The notes under the pieces were generated by a model. The model was not told the DNA's origin and searched no databases. It saw only the letters and a list, made by a program, of their open reading frames with translations. A DNA stretch of 64,000 nt from Photorhabdus thracensis (GTDB taxonomy: Bacteria > Pseudomonadota > Gammaproteobacteria > Enterobacterales > Enterobacteriaceae), in assembly GCF_001010285.1 (NCBI RefSeq), contig NZ_CP011104.1, forward strand, positions 3,410,001 through 3,474,000, in the 5' to 3' direction. Of the stretch, positions 29,389 to 41,948 are shown piece by piece; positions within the stretch are counted from its first letter, which is position 1; the number at the start of each line of letters is the position of its first letter. The position numbers were made by a program, and so were the translations under genes.

Positions 29389-31046
29389 TAGTCAAATGGG
29401 TTAAACCAGGCAGATTTGAAATCAAACCAGCCAAAGGTGTTCATTTTGACGCCTCGCATACTTCGCTGGCCTTGTAACTCAAGCCAGTGGTGGAACAGCG
29501 GATAGAGCCAATGTTCATCAACTATTTTTTCGCACCACTCTTCAAGCGATAATTCTTGTCGTCGCCATTGTGATACTTCTTTATTCAAGTTATCACCGAG
29601 GCATTTTTTCAATAATGGTATCTCATACAATGTAGCGAATAGCGAAAATTCCAGAGGATTATAAAAATTGGCGGTAGAAAGCCAGAAGTCACTTTCGGCG
29701 TCGCCATTGAACCATGTGTCATAATCCACAATATTAATTTTCAATTCGACACCACATTTGGTCAGTATGGTCTGAAGGATCTGACTGATTGTGTGGTATT
29801 CGTGATGTTGATGATAAAGAGTGACGGTCAGATGAGTAATATCCTCTGGTTTGCTCAACTCGGGTATAAGCTTACTGTGATGCCAGCGCAGTAACAGACC
29901 ATATGCGGGCGACCAGTGGCGTTGATAAAAAGGGTCGCAATGCGCTAACAGATTTATTGGTGTTAACAGGCTGCATAGCCATTGGCGAACATCTTCTCGC
30001 CTGCATTGAGCCGAACGGTGGTCATGCAGCAGGAAATAACAACCTTCTTCCATCCTGCTTTCTAACGAGTTATTACCCGCGCTGTCACTTTCCAGATGCA
30101 GGGTTGTACAAACCAGTTTCTCGGCTAATTCTGGCAGAATCCATATATTCACCTCATCAATCAGCGCCCGAAAGCCAAAGTAATTATCAAAGGCACGAAT
30201 TTGTAATTTCTGTGAGCTGTTTTTTATTACCTGGTAAGGGCCAGTTCCTACTGGCGTACGAGAGAAGTTTGATAGTTGCTGCCACTCTTGAGGCAAAATC
30301 ATGGCGTGTGGGCTGCCAATCAATAAAGGGAGCCAGTGATCAGGTTCTGAAAGAAAAATATCAATCACATGTGGCGTGGGGGTGGTGACTTTATCAATAT
30401 GGGAGAAAAGAGGTAGATGGCGTAACCTTTGTATCGAAGTAATGACATCCTCCATCTGTAATTCTCTGCCGTGGTGAAAATGGATGGCCGGTCGCAGATA
30501 AAAGCGCCAATGATTTGGAGATAGCTGTTGCCAGTGATGAGCTAAATCAGCTTCTGGTTCCCCATTTTCCTCATTTATACGTGTCAGACTGTTAAATATC
30601 TGCCTGACCAGATGAATTTCAGAACGGCGTAAAGGTGATCCAGGTAACAGGTTAGGGAAAGGGCGGTAGTAGAGTATCCGCAGTAAGTTTTTTCCTTGAC
30701 GGAAACGGCGTTCAATCTGGGATAGCACCATCTGACGAACGGTGTTTTTATCGCCAACCAGCTGAACCAGTTTCTCAATGTTCTGTTGCTCAAGCAGCTC
30801 TTCAGCCCGTTGTTGCTGGAGTTTCCTCCCATCTTGCAGGAAATTCAGCTGAGAACGTTTCCCCCGACCGGACTCTGCCTGCCACTGTAACCAGCCAGCT
30901 TTCTGCATGTTGTTGAGCAGTGAACGGATATGGCGTTTTGAACAGTGCAATACATTTGCCAGCTCTTGTAACGTTGTTTCAGCCTCTTTTCCTTGATGGT
31001 GTTGCCATAATCGGATGAATTGTTGTTGTAAGCGTGGGCTGGGCAT
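29376..31046 (-). CDS. sgrR: glucose-phosphate stress transcriptional regulator
   Basis: The 556-residue protein has an N-terminal winged helix-turn-helix (about 10-65; TTLQELANVLHCSKRHIRSLLNNMQ) and a long C-terminal domain of the periplasmic oligopeptide-binding fold (about 160-540). This is the SgrR architecture. SgrR senses sugar-phosphate stress and activates the small RNA SgrS, transcribed divergently in E. coli. A candidate sgrS lies upstream on the plus strand here, which supports the call. In E. coli setA sits between sgrS and leuD; no setA is visible here. Confidence 0.92.
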   Translation of the reverse strand: MPSPRLQQQFIRLWQHHQGKEAETTLQELANVLHCSKRHIRSLLNNMQKAGWLQWQAESGRGKRSQLNFLQDGRKLQQQRAEELLEQQNIEKLVQLVGDKNTVRQMVLSQIERRFRQGKNLLRILYYRPFPNLLPGSPLRRSEIHLVRQIFNSLTRINEENGEPEADLAHHWQQLSPNHWRFYLRPAIHFHHGRELQMEDVITSIQRLRHLPLFSHIDKVTTPTPHVIDIFLSEPDHWLPLLIGSPHAMILPQEWQQLSNFSRTPVGTGPYQVIKNSSQKLQIRAFDNYFGFRALIDEVNIWILPELAEKLVCTTLHLESDSAGNNSLESRMEEGCYFLLHDHRSAQCRREDVRQWLCSLLTPINLLAHCDPFYQRHWSPAYGLLLRWHHSKLIPELSKPEDITHLTVTLYHQHHEYHTISQILQTILTKCGVELKINIVDYDTWFNGDAESDFWLSTANFYNPLEFSLFATLYEIPLLKKCLGDNLNKEVSQWRRQELSLEEWCEKIVDEHWLYPLFHHWLELQGQRSMRGVKMNTFGWFDFKSAWFNPFDYPSS

Positions 31047-31109
31047 AAAAGAGGAACTCCGTAGTATTATTGATCAATTTTTGTTTCCTTATATTAAGCC
31101 GATAATTAT

Positions 31110-31217
31110 CACTATTGAAAGTAGCTCAATAGGCCAGAACGAAATCTGGCTTCTCCCCCAATTTTCTTGAGTAATGGTGATTTGCCAGCCAGTAAGAAAG
31201 CTTACTGGCTTTTTTTC
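31110..31217 (+). ncRNA. sgrS: candidate SgrS small RNA
   Basis: Divergent from sgrR, this stretch ends in a strong terminator: GCCAGTAAG (31188-31196) pairs with CTTACTGGC (31201-31209), followed by a T run. Just before it is TTGAGTAATGGTGATTTGCC, similar to the ptsG-pairing core and Hfq-binding region of E. coli SgrS (TGAGTATTGGTG). Position and 3' end fit SgrS, which blocks ptsG translation during sugar-phosphate stress. No SgrT-like coding sequence is seen, so it would be a short, RNA-only version. The 5' end is approximate. Confidence 0.62.
31188..31217 (+). terminator. intrinsic terminator of the candidate SgrS RNA
   Basis: A nine-base-pair perfect stem with an AAAG loop is followed by seven T residues. 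Rho-independent termination with a long U tail is also what SgrS needs for Hfq binding. Confidence 0.85.
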
Positions 31218-31484
31218 TTATTGTATATTGTGTGTACTGTTATTCTATACAGTCTCTTTTTTACGTATCAGCTTAAAATGAATCATAATCTGGTATTGAT
31301 AGAGATTTGTCCAGCTACAGTTGCAGTTCCTGCCTGGTCATTTCTTTAATATGCTAGGCTAACCTCTATTTTTGGGGGGAAAGGCTCAGGGCTGACCTTC
31401 GGATCAACTGAAAAACTGTTCAAAACTGGAAAATATGGCGATCTGAGTCCGTGTTGGGTAGGGCAGGGTTACTTTTATTTTCTA
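31218..31484. other. intergenic region where setA would be expected
   Basis: E. coli has the sugar efflux gene setA here. I find no transporter-like frame. A -10-like TATGCTAGGCT lies near 31352, but no downstream gene on that strand is convincing. Confidence 0.35.
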
Positions 31485-31655
31485 CTACTCTTTTTTAGCG
31501 GGAACCTGTTCGGTGACGTTTCCGGAATCCTGACGCTTTTTCAAGACATCATTTTTAACGGATTCTGCAACTCGGTTCTGAAAAGCCATAAGTGCTTCTC
31601 TGCGGGCCAAAGCCGCCGCTGACAACTGTGGCCGATTATAAGATTTCAATGACAT
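31485..31655 (-). CDS. small charged protein, 56 residues, unknown
   Basis: From the ATG at 31655 (preceded by GAGGA eight bases upstream) the frame encodes MSLKSYNRPQLSAAALARRE followed by a helical, charged segment and a KKE end. It has no signal or membrane span. The composition and a regular alanine/arginine helix make it look coding, but I do not recognise the family. It overlaps the 3' end of a second, degraded minus-strand frame (31636-31833), so one of the two reflects rearranged DNA. Confidence 0.5.
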   Translation of the reverse strand: MSLKSYNRPQLSAAALARREALMAFQNRVAESVKNDVLKKRQDSGNVTEQVPAKKE

Positions 31656-31833
31656 ATAAGGATTCCTCATCAGCCAGATCTTTTCGGTAGATATATTTTA
31701 CGCCATCTGAGTATTTTTTCAACAAACGCTCATAATATTGAGCCAATGTTGGTTTCATTGGGAAGTAAATAATAACTTTAACTTTGTTTTTATGTGAAGC
31801 GCAAAAATCTAATATTGCTTTTCCACCGTCACT
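31636..31833 (-). pseudogene. fragment of an unknown protein-coding gene
   Basis: After an in-frame TGA at 31834-31836 this minus-strand frame reads SDGGKAILDFCASHKNKVKV and on to YYERLLKKYSDGVKYIYRKD, then LADEESLYVIEIL and a stop. It is protein-like (alternating strand and helix, no low complexity) but has no start codon near its beginning. It is probably the C-terminal remnant of a lost gene, overlapping the start of the 56-residue frame. I do not recognise the family. Confidence 0.35.
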
Positions 31834-31985
31834 TCATAATCGTATTTCTCTATATCGCATTCAATCGATGGGTATGTATTGACGGTTATATTTGATAATT
31901 ATGTAATCCGCATATTCGTCACCTGTGAGGGTTATGTTTTACTGATGAAGTAAACATAATGAGTAATACATAGGGGAAAGAATTT

Positions 31986-32172
31986 ATGACTGAGTACAAC
32001 ACTGCGTCACGTTACACTTTGACGTTTCGACGGCCAGATCCCCGCACACTTGGCAGAAGCTGCGCAAAGCAGTGATATGTCCTGTTCTGATGAAAACAAC
32101 AAATTTCATTACTTGCTGACCGACGATGAAGATGACATAGGCTCATTGTTGGAACTGATCTGTCCAATCTGA
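31986..32172 (+). pseudogene. frameshifted small gene remnant, unknown
   Basis: A good ribosome site (AGGGGAAAG) precedes ATG at 31986. The frame reads MTEYNTASRYTLT and then turns to unlikely sequence that stops within 30 codons. A shift after about codon 13 restores FDGQIPAHLAEAAQSSDMSC and later HYLLTDDEDDIGSLLELI, ending at TGA 32170-32172. A single indel therefore seems to have broken a small acidic protein of about 60 residues. The family is not recognised. Confidence 0.35.
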
Positions 32173-32358
32173 GAATGGTCGCTTGCGCGGCATCATGGCG
32201 GCTGGGGGGCTATTCACAGCCCTTTTGTCAGGGATATTTCATGTTGCACTTTGCTTATTTTTCACACGTTAGGCCGAAGAAAAAACTTATCCACATATCC
32301 ATAGGTCAGATCTAATAAAATCCCGTAGCACAAAACTACGGGATAAATAAAGGAAAGG

Positions 32359-32961
32359 TTAACGCAGGAAAACCGGTTGTTCCTGCTCGTAGGCGATTAT
32401 GGCGTCCAGATGCTGTAATGTCAGGCCGATGCTGTCCAGACCATTCATCATACAGTGACGTCGGAAGCTGTCGATTGCAAAATCGTAGCTTTTATTGCCG
32501 GCGTGTACTTGCTGTTGTTCCAGATCGACGGTAAAACGACAAATTGTGTTTTGCTGAACCAATTCAAATAGTTCATCGACATCTTTATCATCTAATTTCA
32601 CTGGCAGTAACTGGTTGTTGAAGGCGTTACCATAGAAAATATCCGCAAAACTTGGCGCGATAACAACTTTAAAACCATAATCCGTCAAGGCCCAAGGGGC
32701 GTGTTCACGGGAGGAACCACAACCAAAGTTTTCACGAGCCAGAAGGATACTGGCGCCCTGATAACTGGGCTGGTTTAATACGAATTCAGGATTAGGTTTC
32801 TGTCCTGCATCATCAAGGAAACGCCAGTCGTGAAACAGGTGCTGACCAAACCCGGTACGGGTAACTTTCTGCAAAAATTGTTTTGGAATAATGGCATCGG
32901 TATCAACGTTTGCAGCATCTAAAGGAGCGACCAACCCGATATGTTGAATAAACTTTTCCAT
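32359..32961 (-). CDS. leuD: 3-isopropylmalate dehydratase small subunit
   Basis: The 200-residue protein is the swivel-domain subunit of isopropylmalate isomerase, which pairs with LeuC to interconvert 2- and 3-isopropylmalate. Motifs are [19 protein letters not shown] and the substrate-recognition block [19 protein letters not shown]. The ATG at 32961 has a textbook AAAGGAGGAATT upstream; the open frame extends further but overlaps leuC. It is the last gene of leuABCD. Confidence 0.97.
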   Translation of the reverse strand: MEKFIQHIGLVAPLDAANVDTDAIIPKQFLQKVTRTGFGQHLFHDWRFLDDAGQKPNPEFVLNQPSYQGASILLARENFGCGSSREHAPWALTDYGFKVVIAPSFADIFYGNAFNNQLLPVKLDDKDVDELFELVQQNTICRFTVDLEQQQVHAGNKSYDFAIDSFRRHCMMNGLDSIGLTLQHLDAIIAYEQEQPVFLR

Positions 32962-32971
32962 AATTCCTCCT

Positions 32972-34381
32972 TTATGACTTCTGTGCTGGATGACGTATGT
33001 CGATAAAATGACCATTAATCGCTGCTGCCGCTGCCATCGCCGGGCTGACCAAATGTGTGCGTCCACCACGCCCTTGGCGTCCTTCGAAGTTGCGGTTACT
33101 GGTAGAAGCACAACGTTCACCTGGTTGCAGACGGTCATTATTCATTGCCAAACACATTGAACACCCCGGTAAGCGCCATTCAAAACCGGCACTTATGAAA
33201 ATTTTATCCAAACCTTCTGCTTCTGCTTGTGCCTGAACGGGACCCGATCCTGGAACGACGATCGCCTGAACGCCCGGTGCAACTTTATGGCCTTGTGCGA
33301 TGACCGCGGCAGCCCGTAAATCTTCAATGCGGGAGTTAGTGCAGGAGCCGATGAAGACTTTATCGATCTTCACATCTGTCAACTTAATACCTGGTTTCAA
33401 GTCCATATAAGCCAGCGCTTTTTCAGCAGATGCACGTTCAACAGGATCATTGAAAGATTCCGGCGCGGGAATGGCCTGATCAATCGCGATGACTTGCCCT
33501 GGGTTGGTTCCCCATGTGACCTGCGGCGAGATCTCTTCCGCGTTAATAGTAACAACTGTGTCATATTGTGCAGCAGGATCAGATTTCAGTGTCTTCCAGT
33601 AAGCAACAGCGTGCTCCCACAGTTCTCCTTTTGGTGAGAACTGACGGCCTTTTATATAAGTAAATGTGGTTTCATCCGGCGCGACTAACCCCGCTTTAGC
33701 GCCCATTTCAATTGCCATATTACATAAGGTCATACGGCCTTCCATACTGAGCGCTTCAATCGCCTTACCACAGAATTCAACCACATAACCTGTACCACCC
33801 GCACTGCCTGTTTTGCCGATGATTGCCAGAACGATATCTTTGGCGGTAATTGCATCACCGACATCGCCAATCACTTCGATTTTCATCGTCTTAGCACGGG
33901 CTTGTTTCAGCGTTTGGGTTGCCAGTACGTGTTCAACTTCAGAAGTACCAATACCGAAAGCCAGTGAACCGAATGCGCCATGCGTTGCGGTATGGGAATC
34001 ACCACAAACGATCGTCATTCCCGGCAGGGTCATGCCTTGTTCCGGTCCGATTACATGAACAATTCCCTGATAGGGATGGTTCAGATCATATAATGTGATA
34101 CCGAATTCGGCACAGTTTTTCATCAACGCCTGCATTTGAATACGCGCCATGTCACCACAGGCGTTAATATCTTTTGTCTGCGTGGATACGTTATGATCCA
34201 TTGTTGCGAACGTTTTACCTGGCTGGTGCACCAATCGGCCTTTCGTGCGCAAACCATCAAACGCCTGCGGGGAGGTCACTTCATGAACCAAATGGCGATC
34301 AATATAGAGTAACGGGGTTTCATTCGGCACTTCCCGGACAATATGAGCGTCATATAATTTCTGATATAAAGTCTTAGCCAT
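32972..34381 (-). CDS. leuC: 3-isopropylmalate dehydratase large subunit
   Basis: The 469-residue protein is an aconitase-family enzyme. The [4Fe-4S] cluster cysteines are in FIGSCTNSR and [10 protein letters not shown], and the [12 protein letters not shown] and [13 protein letters not shown] blocks are conserved. With LeuD it catalyses the second step of leucine synthesis. It lies one base after leuB and 10 bases before leuD in the leuABCD operon. Confidence 0.97.
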   Translation of the reverse strand: MAKTLYQKLYDAHIVREVPNETPLLYIDRHLVHEVTSPQAFDGLRTKGRLVHQPGKTFATMDHNVSTQTKDINACGDMARIQMQALMKNCAEFGITLYDLNHPYQGIVHVIGPEQGMTLPGMTIVCGDSHTATHGAFGSLAFGIGTSEVEHVLATQTLKQARAKTMKIEVIGDVGDAITAKDIVLAIIGKTGSAGGTGYVVEFCGKAIEALSMEGRMTLCNMAIEMGAKAGLVAPDETTFTYIKGRQFSPKGELWEHAVAYWKTLKSDPAAQYDTVVTINAEEISPQVTWGTNPGQVIAIDQAIPAPESFNDPVERASAEKALAYMDLKPGIKLTDVKIDKVFIGSCTNSRIEDLRAAAVIAQGHKVAPGVQAIVVPGSGPVQAQAEAEGLDKIFISAGFEWRLPGCSMCLAMNNDRLQPGERCASTSNRNFEGRQGRGGRTHLVSPAMAAAAAINGHFIDIRHPAQKS

Positions 34382-34382
34382 G

Positions 34383-37039
<2,657 letters not shown>

Positions 37040-37076
37040 ATCATGCTCCTCTCGTGGTTATTTTTTGCGCCCAGCA

Positions 37077-37104
37077 GGTAAAAAAAACCCGCGCATGGCG
37101 CGGG
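37077..37104 (-). terminator. leu operon attenuator
   Basis: ACCCGCGC (37086-37093) and GCGCGGGT (37097-37104) form an eight-base-pair GC stem with a three-base loop. On the minus strand a long run of T residues follows. It lies between the leader peptide and leuA, the classical attenuator position. Confidence 0.92.
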
Positions 37105-37143
37105 TTCTTGTTTATGTCTGGTTTGGACCAACTCCGTTTTGAA

Positions 37144-37227
37144 TCAACTCTGTTTTCTGTCCACCAGCATACCGCGCATATCAGATACGATTAGTAGTAG
37201 GCTTAGTAGACAAATTGAGTGAATCAT
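37144..37227 (-). CDS. leuL: leu operon leader peptide
   Basis: A 27-residue frame starts MIHSICLLSLLLIVSDMRGM and ends at TGA. It contains five CTA leucine codons within six positions (two, then a serine, then three), followed later by one CTG. Ribosome stalling at these rare codons when leucyl-tRNA is scarce would prevent the attenuator from forming. E. coli leuL has four leucine codons in a row; this version is interrupted by a serine. It lies 40 bases before the terminator. Confidence 0.92.
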   Translation of the reverse strand: MIHSICLLSLLLIVSDMRGMLVDRKQS

Positions 37228-37281
37228 ATTGATCCAACCTTTCAATAGTATTAATGAGTGTTTGGTACTCGGATGCTTTTA

Positions 37282-37310
37282 TTGATACGTTATCTTAAAA
37301 GTGATGTCAA
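37282..37310 (-). promoter_or_regulatory. leuLABCD promoter
   Basis: On the minus strand there is a perfect -35 TTGACA (37305-37310), a 17-base spacer and a -10 TATCAA (37282-37287), some 55 bases upstream of leuL. It corresponds to the E. coli leu promoter, which begins TTGACATC in the same way. Confidence 0.82.
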
Positions 37311-38103
37311 GAATTCATTTAGGCATATGATTCTTGGTTTTGCTTTTCCAATGACTGTAAATTGAAGTGTTGATCTGTTTATATTTAAAAAGATTTTATT
37401 TTGTCCTTTTGTGTTTGGGTTGGACTTTAGTGATAAACTCAAATTTATATAAAAAATAGCGCATTATACTGATTAATTAAAATTAAGTATTTTTGTGCCG
37501 GGAGCTGGAAGTGGATTTGTATTTTTCTGAAAAACATCGTTTGTCATTGACAAATAGGTATAAATAGAAAGTTATGTTATAAATAACGTTTCATAATTCT
37601 GCTACACATGGCCGTCTTCAAGTCATTGTTATATATAGAATTATGAGTAGTATAAGATGTAGCACTATTTTGGGATCTTATTTATATCGTTGAAAAAATA
37701 ATTTCATAATATAATGACTCTGATAAAATTGTTTAATAATAATAAATCAGTAATTTTATTATGAATTGAGTCATTCTTTGATTTATCATCACACACGGAA
37801 TGCTAGGGTGAATGAATTGTTAACATAATTGTACTTTTTTGTGAATGAATAATGAACATCTACATTTTCTACTAACTGAGATTATATATTTTTAACATTA
37901 ATAAGGGGATGCGCTGGTTAGCTATGCGTATTCAGATTTGTACAAGGACGAGTCTTAATTATTTATCATCAAAATGATTAAGATAATTGATCTCGTTAAT
38001 AGTACTAGTAAAAGTCATCGTAATATCTGAGTAATGAATGAAGGTATTTCCGATGTTTTGTTATTAGCCGAGGTCATCTGAATGAGTTTAGTGGAGTTAA
38101 ACA
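37311..38103. other. long AT-rich regulatory region between leu operon and leuO
   Basis: About 800 bases of very AT-rich DNA precede leuO with no supported gene. In enterobacteria the corresponding leuO-leuABCD region is bound by H-NS and LeuO, and leuO is normally silenced. The sequence composition fits such a silencer, but I cannot place binding sites. Confidence 0.5.
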
Positions 38104-39048
38104 ATGGCTGAATACACCTCAGTAACTGCAACCAAAAAAGATCCAAGTGAAATTCATTTACGTAATGTGGATCTCAATCTGCTGACTGTTTTTGATGCAG
38201 TGATGCAAATGCAGAATGTAACACGTGCGGCACAGATATTGGGAATGTCACAACCTGCTGTTAGTAATGCAGTTTCTCGCCTGAAGTTAATGTTCAATGA
38301 CGAATTATTTGTACGTTATGGGCGTGGAATACAACCGACGGTAAGGGCTCATCAATTATTTGGTCCTGTCCGTCAGGCATTACAACTGGTATATAATGAG
38401 TTACCTGGGGTTGGTTTTGAGCCTGATAATAGCGACAGGGTTTTTAATCTCTCAATTTGCAGCCCTTTAGATATTAGACTGGCAGCAAAAATAGTGGAAC
38501 AGGTAAAACAAAATACACCAAATCTGGGTGTTACGATTCGATCATATCTGCATGATAATATTGAGCATCAGCTCAGGTATCAGGAAACTGAGTTTGTCAT
38601 TAGCTATACACAGCTGGAACGTATGGATTTTCATCATTACCCGTTATTCAATGATGAGTTGGTCCTGGCCGTTTCCAATAATCATCCAAGAATTGAAAAT
38701 AGTATTAGTGAACAGCAATTGTATGAGGAACATCATGCAGTTGTATCATTGGATAATGCCGGTTCATTCAGTGCTCCCTATTATGAAAATGGAGAATATC
38801 TGCGTTCTGTAGTTTATCAGGGAACTGACTTGAATAGTGTGCTGCATATTGTATCTCAAACCTATTTGGTTGCGGTTACTCCAAGATGGTTGGTTGAACA
38901 CTACAGCGAACAATTAGCAATAAGAGCTGTTTCATTACCATGGGATAAAGTAAGCCGTCCGTGCTATTTGATTTGGCACGAATCTACAACAAAAGATAAA
39001 GGGCATCAGTGGATGAAATCGCTGTTGAGCCAACTTAGCGGCAGTTAA
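38104..39048 (+). CDS. leuO: LysR-family pleiotropic regulator LeuO
   Basis: The 314-residue protein has an N-terminal helix-turn-helix (about 23-82; [37 protein letters not shown], the LeuO signature) and a LysR effector domain. LeuO is an H-NS antagonist that controls many silent genes and, in Xenorhabdus and Photorhabdus, secondary metabolism (known from literature). It is divergent from leuLABCD and upstream of ilvIH, as in E. coli. This neighbourhood makes it a plausible regulator of the AT-rich islet downstream (inference). Confidence 0.96.
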   Translation: MAEYTSVTATKKDPSEIHLRNVDLNLLTVFDAVMQMQNVTRAAQILGMSQPAVSNAVSRLKLMFNDELFVRYGRGIQPTVRAHQLFGPVRQALQLVYNELPGVGFEPDNSDRVFNLSICSPLDIRLAAKIVEQVKQNTPNLGVTIRSYLHDNIEHQLRYQETEFVISYTQLERMDFHHYPLFNDELVLAVSNNHPRIENSISEQQLYEEHHAVVSLDNAGSFSAPYYENGEYLRSVVYQGTDLNSVLHIVSQTYLVAVTPRWLVEHYSEQLAIRAVSLPWDKVSRPCYLIWHESTTKDKGHQWMKSLLSQLSGS

Positions 39049-39059
39049 TTAACTTGAAA

Positions 39060-39094
39060 CTCACTACTGGATAAACCGGTAGTGAGCTCTTTAT
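39060..39094 (+). terminator. terminator of leuO
   Basis: CTCACTACTGG and CCGGTAGTGAG form an 11-bp stem with one G-T pair and an ATAAA loop (39060-39086), followed by a T-rich tail. Confidence 0.78.
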
Positions 39095-39282
39095 TTTATC
39101 ACAAATGTATCAACTTTTGATAAATATTCTTTTCCTGTTGTTCAGGAATAGGTAGACTGCAAGGAAATAGCTAACACCTGTAAGCTGAAAAGCGAATCAG
39201 TGATGCAAAAAAGCATTATCAGAGAATAAAACCACTGTTTTTTCTCTGATGAGAAGAAAATGTTTCTAACAGGAAAAGAGTT

Positions 39283-41085
39283 GTGATAACTGAAAATTTA
39301 CATCCTTATCACTTGATAAACCGGTTGCAGCAACAAATCAAACAAAACCCAGAGAGAATTGCTTTTCACCAATGGTCTTCAGATGAACAACTCGAATTAA
39401 GCTGGAGTGATATTGACGAAAAGACAAAAGCCATTAGCCGGGCATTGCTGGAGATTGGGGTTGATGTACAGGAAAAAATTGGCCTTTTTGCGCATAACAG
39501 CATGGCGTGGTCTCTGACAGATATCGCAGTATTACAACTCAGGGCGGTCACTGTTCCTTTGTATGCAACCAGCAGTCAGGAGCAGGCTGGCTTCATTCTT
39601 AATGATGCTGGTGTGCGTATTCTGTTTGTTGGTGGGCAGGTGCAATATGATGTCGCGGTCACTTTACCAGAATTGTGTCCTCAGCTGAGTCACATCATAG
39701 TATTAGATGAATCAGTTGATTTGCGTGATTATTCATTAGCACAGCATTTATCTGACTTTATGACTGATAATAAATTACAACATCAGTCTGAGTTGGAAAC
39801 CCGTATTGCTAACCATAATCTGGACGATCTTTTTACGCTTATATATACATCCGGTACAACCGGTGAGCCTAAAGGTGTCATGCTTGATTACCGTAATTTA
39901 GCTTATCAGTTGTATTCACATGACCATCGCCTGACATTAACTGATCAGGATGTTTCTTTAAGTTTCCTGCCGCTATCCCATGTTTTCGAACGCGCATGGA
40001 GCTTTTATGTGATGCATACAGGCGCGCAAAATGTTTATCTGACTGATACTAATTTTGTTCGTCAGGCTATGGCGGATATTCGCCCGACAGTGATGTGTGC
40101 AGTGCCGAGATTTTACGAAAAAATTTACAGTGCGATTTTTGAAAAGGTTTCTCAGGCCCCCTGGCATCGGAGAAAATTATTTAACTGGGCGATTAAATGC
40201 GGTGAGAGTCAGTTTTTACGTCAGTTGCAAGGTAAAAAAAGCTGTCCCTGGTCAACTGCGATGTATCAATTGGCCGATAAATTGGTGTTGAGCAAACTGC
40301 GCAATATCTTGGGTGGCCGGGTTCGTTTTTTACCTGCGGCCGGCGCACGTCTGGATGAAACGATTATCCTGTTTTTCCTTGCTGTTGGAGTAAATATCAA
40401 ATATGGCTATGGCATGACAGAGACTTGCGCCACAGTTTCCTGTTGGCAAGAGCAAGGTTATGTGCTTGGCTCTATTGGTACACCATTGCCTGGGATTGAC
40501 GTCCGTATCGGTGAAGAAGATGAGATACAGGTGCGTGGCCCAATTGTGATGAAAGGCTATTTCAATAATCAGGAAGAAACTGACAGGGCATTCGCTCAAG
40601 ACGGTTGGTTGCGTACAGGTGATGCCGGTAAGTTAGATGAAAATGGTAATTTGTTTATTACTGAGCGCCTGAAAGATTTGATGAAAACATCAAACGGTAA
40701 ATATATTGCCCCACAAATGATTGAAGGTACTCTAGGGCAAGATCGTTTTATTGAGCATGTTGCTGTTATTGCTGATGCCCGTAAATTTGTATCCGCCCTT
40801 ATCGTGCCTAGTTATGATGCATTGGAAGAATATGCAAGATCAATCAATCTCAAATATCATGATCGGGTTGAATTACTGTGTAATAGTCACATTATGGCTA
40901 TGTTTGAGCAACGTCTAAAAGAGATTCAGAAAAACCTTGCTCACTTCGATCAGGTAAAGCGTTTCACATTACTGCCAAATCCATTTTCAATGGAAACAGG
41001 GGAATTAACGCCAACACTGAAATTGCGAAGGAAAATTATTATGCAGCGTTACCATAACGAAATTGAATCCATGTATCGAGATTAA
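39283..41085 (+). CDS. AMP-forming long-chain acyl-CoA synthetase-like enzyme (FadD15 type)
   Basis: The 600-residue protein has the ANL-superfamily motifs: ATP-binding YTSGTTGEPKGVMLDYRNL near residue 188, FLPLSHVFERAW, the YGYGMTETCATVS adenine motif, WLRTGDAG, and the C-terminal KTSNGKYIAPQMIE with the catalytic lysine region. It should activate a fatty or other carboxylic acid to acyl-CoA through acyl-AMP. The start is GTG with AGGAAAAGAG upstream. It is not in the E. coli leuO-ilvI interval, so it is an addition here. A small hydrolase gene follows. The substrate is unknown. Confidence 0.86.
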   Translation: MITENLHPYHLINRLQQQIKQNPERIAFHQWSSDEQLELSWSDIDEKTKAISRALLEIGVDVQEKIGLFAHNSMAWSLTDIAVLQLRAVTVPLYATSSQEQAGFILNDAGVRILFVGGQVQYDVAVTLPELCPQLSHIIVLDESVDLRDYSLAQHLSDFMTDNKLQHQSELETRIANHNLDDLFTLIYTSGTTGEPKGVMLDYRNLAYQLYSHDHRLTLTDQDVSLSFLPLSHVFERAWSFYVMHTGAQNVYLTDTNFVRQAMADIRPTVMCAVPRFYEKIYSAIFEKVSQAPWHRRKLFNWAIKCGESQFLRQLQGKKSCPWSTAMYQLADKLVLSKLRNILGGRVRFLPAAGARLDETIILFFLAVGVNIKYGYGMTETCATVSCWQEQGYVLGSIGTPLPGIDVRIGEEDEIQVRGPIVMKGYFNNQEETDRAFAQDGWLRTGDAGKLDENGNLFITERLKDLMKTSNGKYIAPQMIEGTLGQDRFIEHVAVIADARKFVSALIVPSYDALEEYARSINLKYHDRVELLCNSHIMAMFEQRLKEIQKNLAHFDQVKRFTLLPNPFSMETGELTPTLKLRRKIIMQRYHNEIESMYRD

Positions 41086-41263
41086 TTTCTGGCGCTTTAT
41101 ATAGATAGCGTGACCGGCTATTCAAGGGAAATTTAAGGTGGTATTGCAGTAATATTCTACTTTAAATTTATCTCAGGAGTATCCGGTTTTAAAAATGAAA
41201 TGATAGTATTTTATACTTGTGCGCATAGTAAATAAGACACGTTTTGTATAATGAGGTGAATTG

Positions 41264-41830
41264 ATGAATTTTGATAATGTAGTTATTGTTCATGGCCTTA
41301 TGGCGACTCCTGATCATCATTGGTTTCCTTGGCTTAAAGGTCAATATGAACGGTTAAATGCCCATGTAATTGTGCCGGAGATGCCTGAATCTCATGCTCC
41401 TTCACCTCATTTATGGCAAGAAAAGTTGCAGGAGAGTGTACCTAATCCTAATGAAAAAACGCTTTTTATTGGGCATAGCTTGGGTTGTATTGCCACACTC
41501 CGTTATATTTCATCTTTACCTGATAATGTAAATATTGGGGGGATTGTATTAATTGCCGGATTTTACGAAAAATTATCGACTTTACCCGAATTAAGTATAT
41601 TTACTGAGGAGAACTCGGATTTTCATCCGCTTATACACAGAATAAACCAACGAATAGTAATATTATCGCTTAATGATGAGATTGTACCTCCACAGTTTAC
41701 ATTAAATTTAAGCCAGCAGCTTCGGGCTGAATTATATGGTTTCCCTGGCGGTGGGCATTTTTTAGATCACGACGGTTTTACTGTTTTTCCTAACTTAGAA
41801 AAGGTATTAAAAGACAATTCAATGTTGTAA
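41264..41830 (+). CDS. RBBP9/YdeN-type small alpha/beta hydrolase
   Basis: The 188-residue protein has a serine-hydrolase triad: the nucleophile in FIGHSLGCIA, the aspartate in SLNDEIVPP and the histidine in GGGHFLDHDGF. The N-terminal VIVHGLMATPDHHWFPWLK is typical of the RBBP9/YdeN family, whose bacterial members are mostly of unknown substrate. The ATG at 41264 has GAGGTG upstream. It may share a transcript with the acyl-CoA synthetase 180 bases upstream. Its stop is followed at once by the left copy of a repeat that also follows the exporter gene of the islet. Confidence 0.85.
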   Translation: MNFDNVVIVHGLMATPDHHWFPWLKGQYERLNAHVIVPEMPESHAPSPHLWQEKLQESVPNPNEKTLFIGHSLGCIATLRYISSLPDNVNIGGIVLIAGFYEKLSTLPELSIFTEENSDFHPLIHRINQRIVILSLNDEIVPPQFTLNLSQQLRAELYGFPGGGHFLDHDGFTVFPNLEKVLKDNSML

Positions 41831-41832
41831 AG

Positions 41833-41910
41833 AAATGTCTTGTTGTTTTGTAGATATGCCAAGTTTACTTATACTCATAACTTGGCTATTTAAATCAATA
41901 TGGTTTATGA
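41833..41910. repeat. direct repeat A, left copy (flanks the 42-49 kb islet)
   Basis: This 78-bp stretch just after the hydrolase stop matches 48597-48674 with about 86% identity and no gaps (11 differences counted by eye). The first ~40 bases, starting AAATGTCTTGTTGTTTTGTA, are nearly identical. Confidence 0.85.
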
Positions 41911-41948
41911 CCACGTCTCGATGCATCTTTAAATCCATAGGGTATATC

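Noticed and set aside
29277-29477. 66-codon frame with a hydrophobic start upstream of the sgrR end
   Set aside because: It runs antisense into sgrR and has no ribosome site.
29903-30388. 161-codon frame antisense to sgrR
   Set aside because: It is a shadow of the real sgrR frame; composition and lack of a start site argue against a gene.
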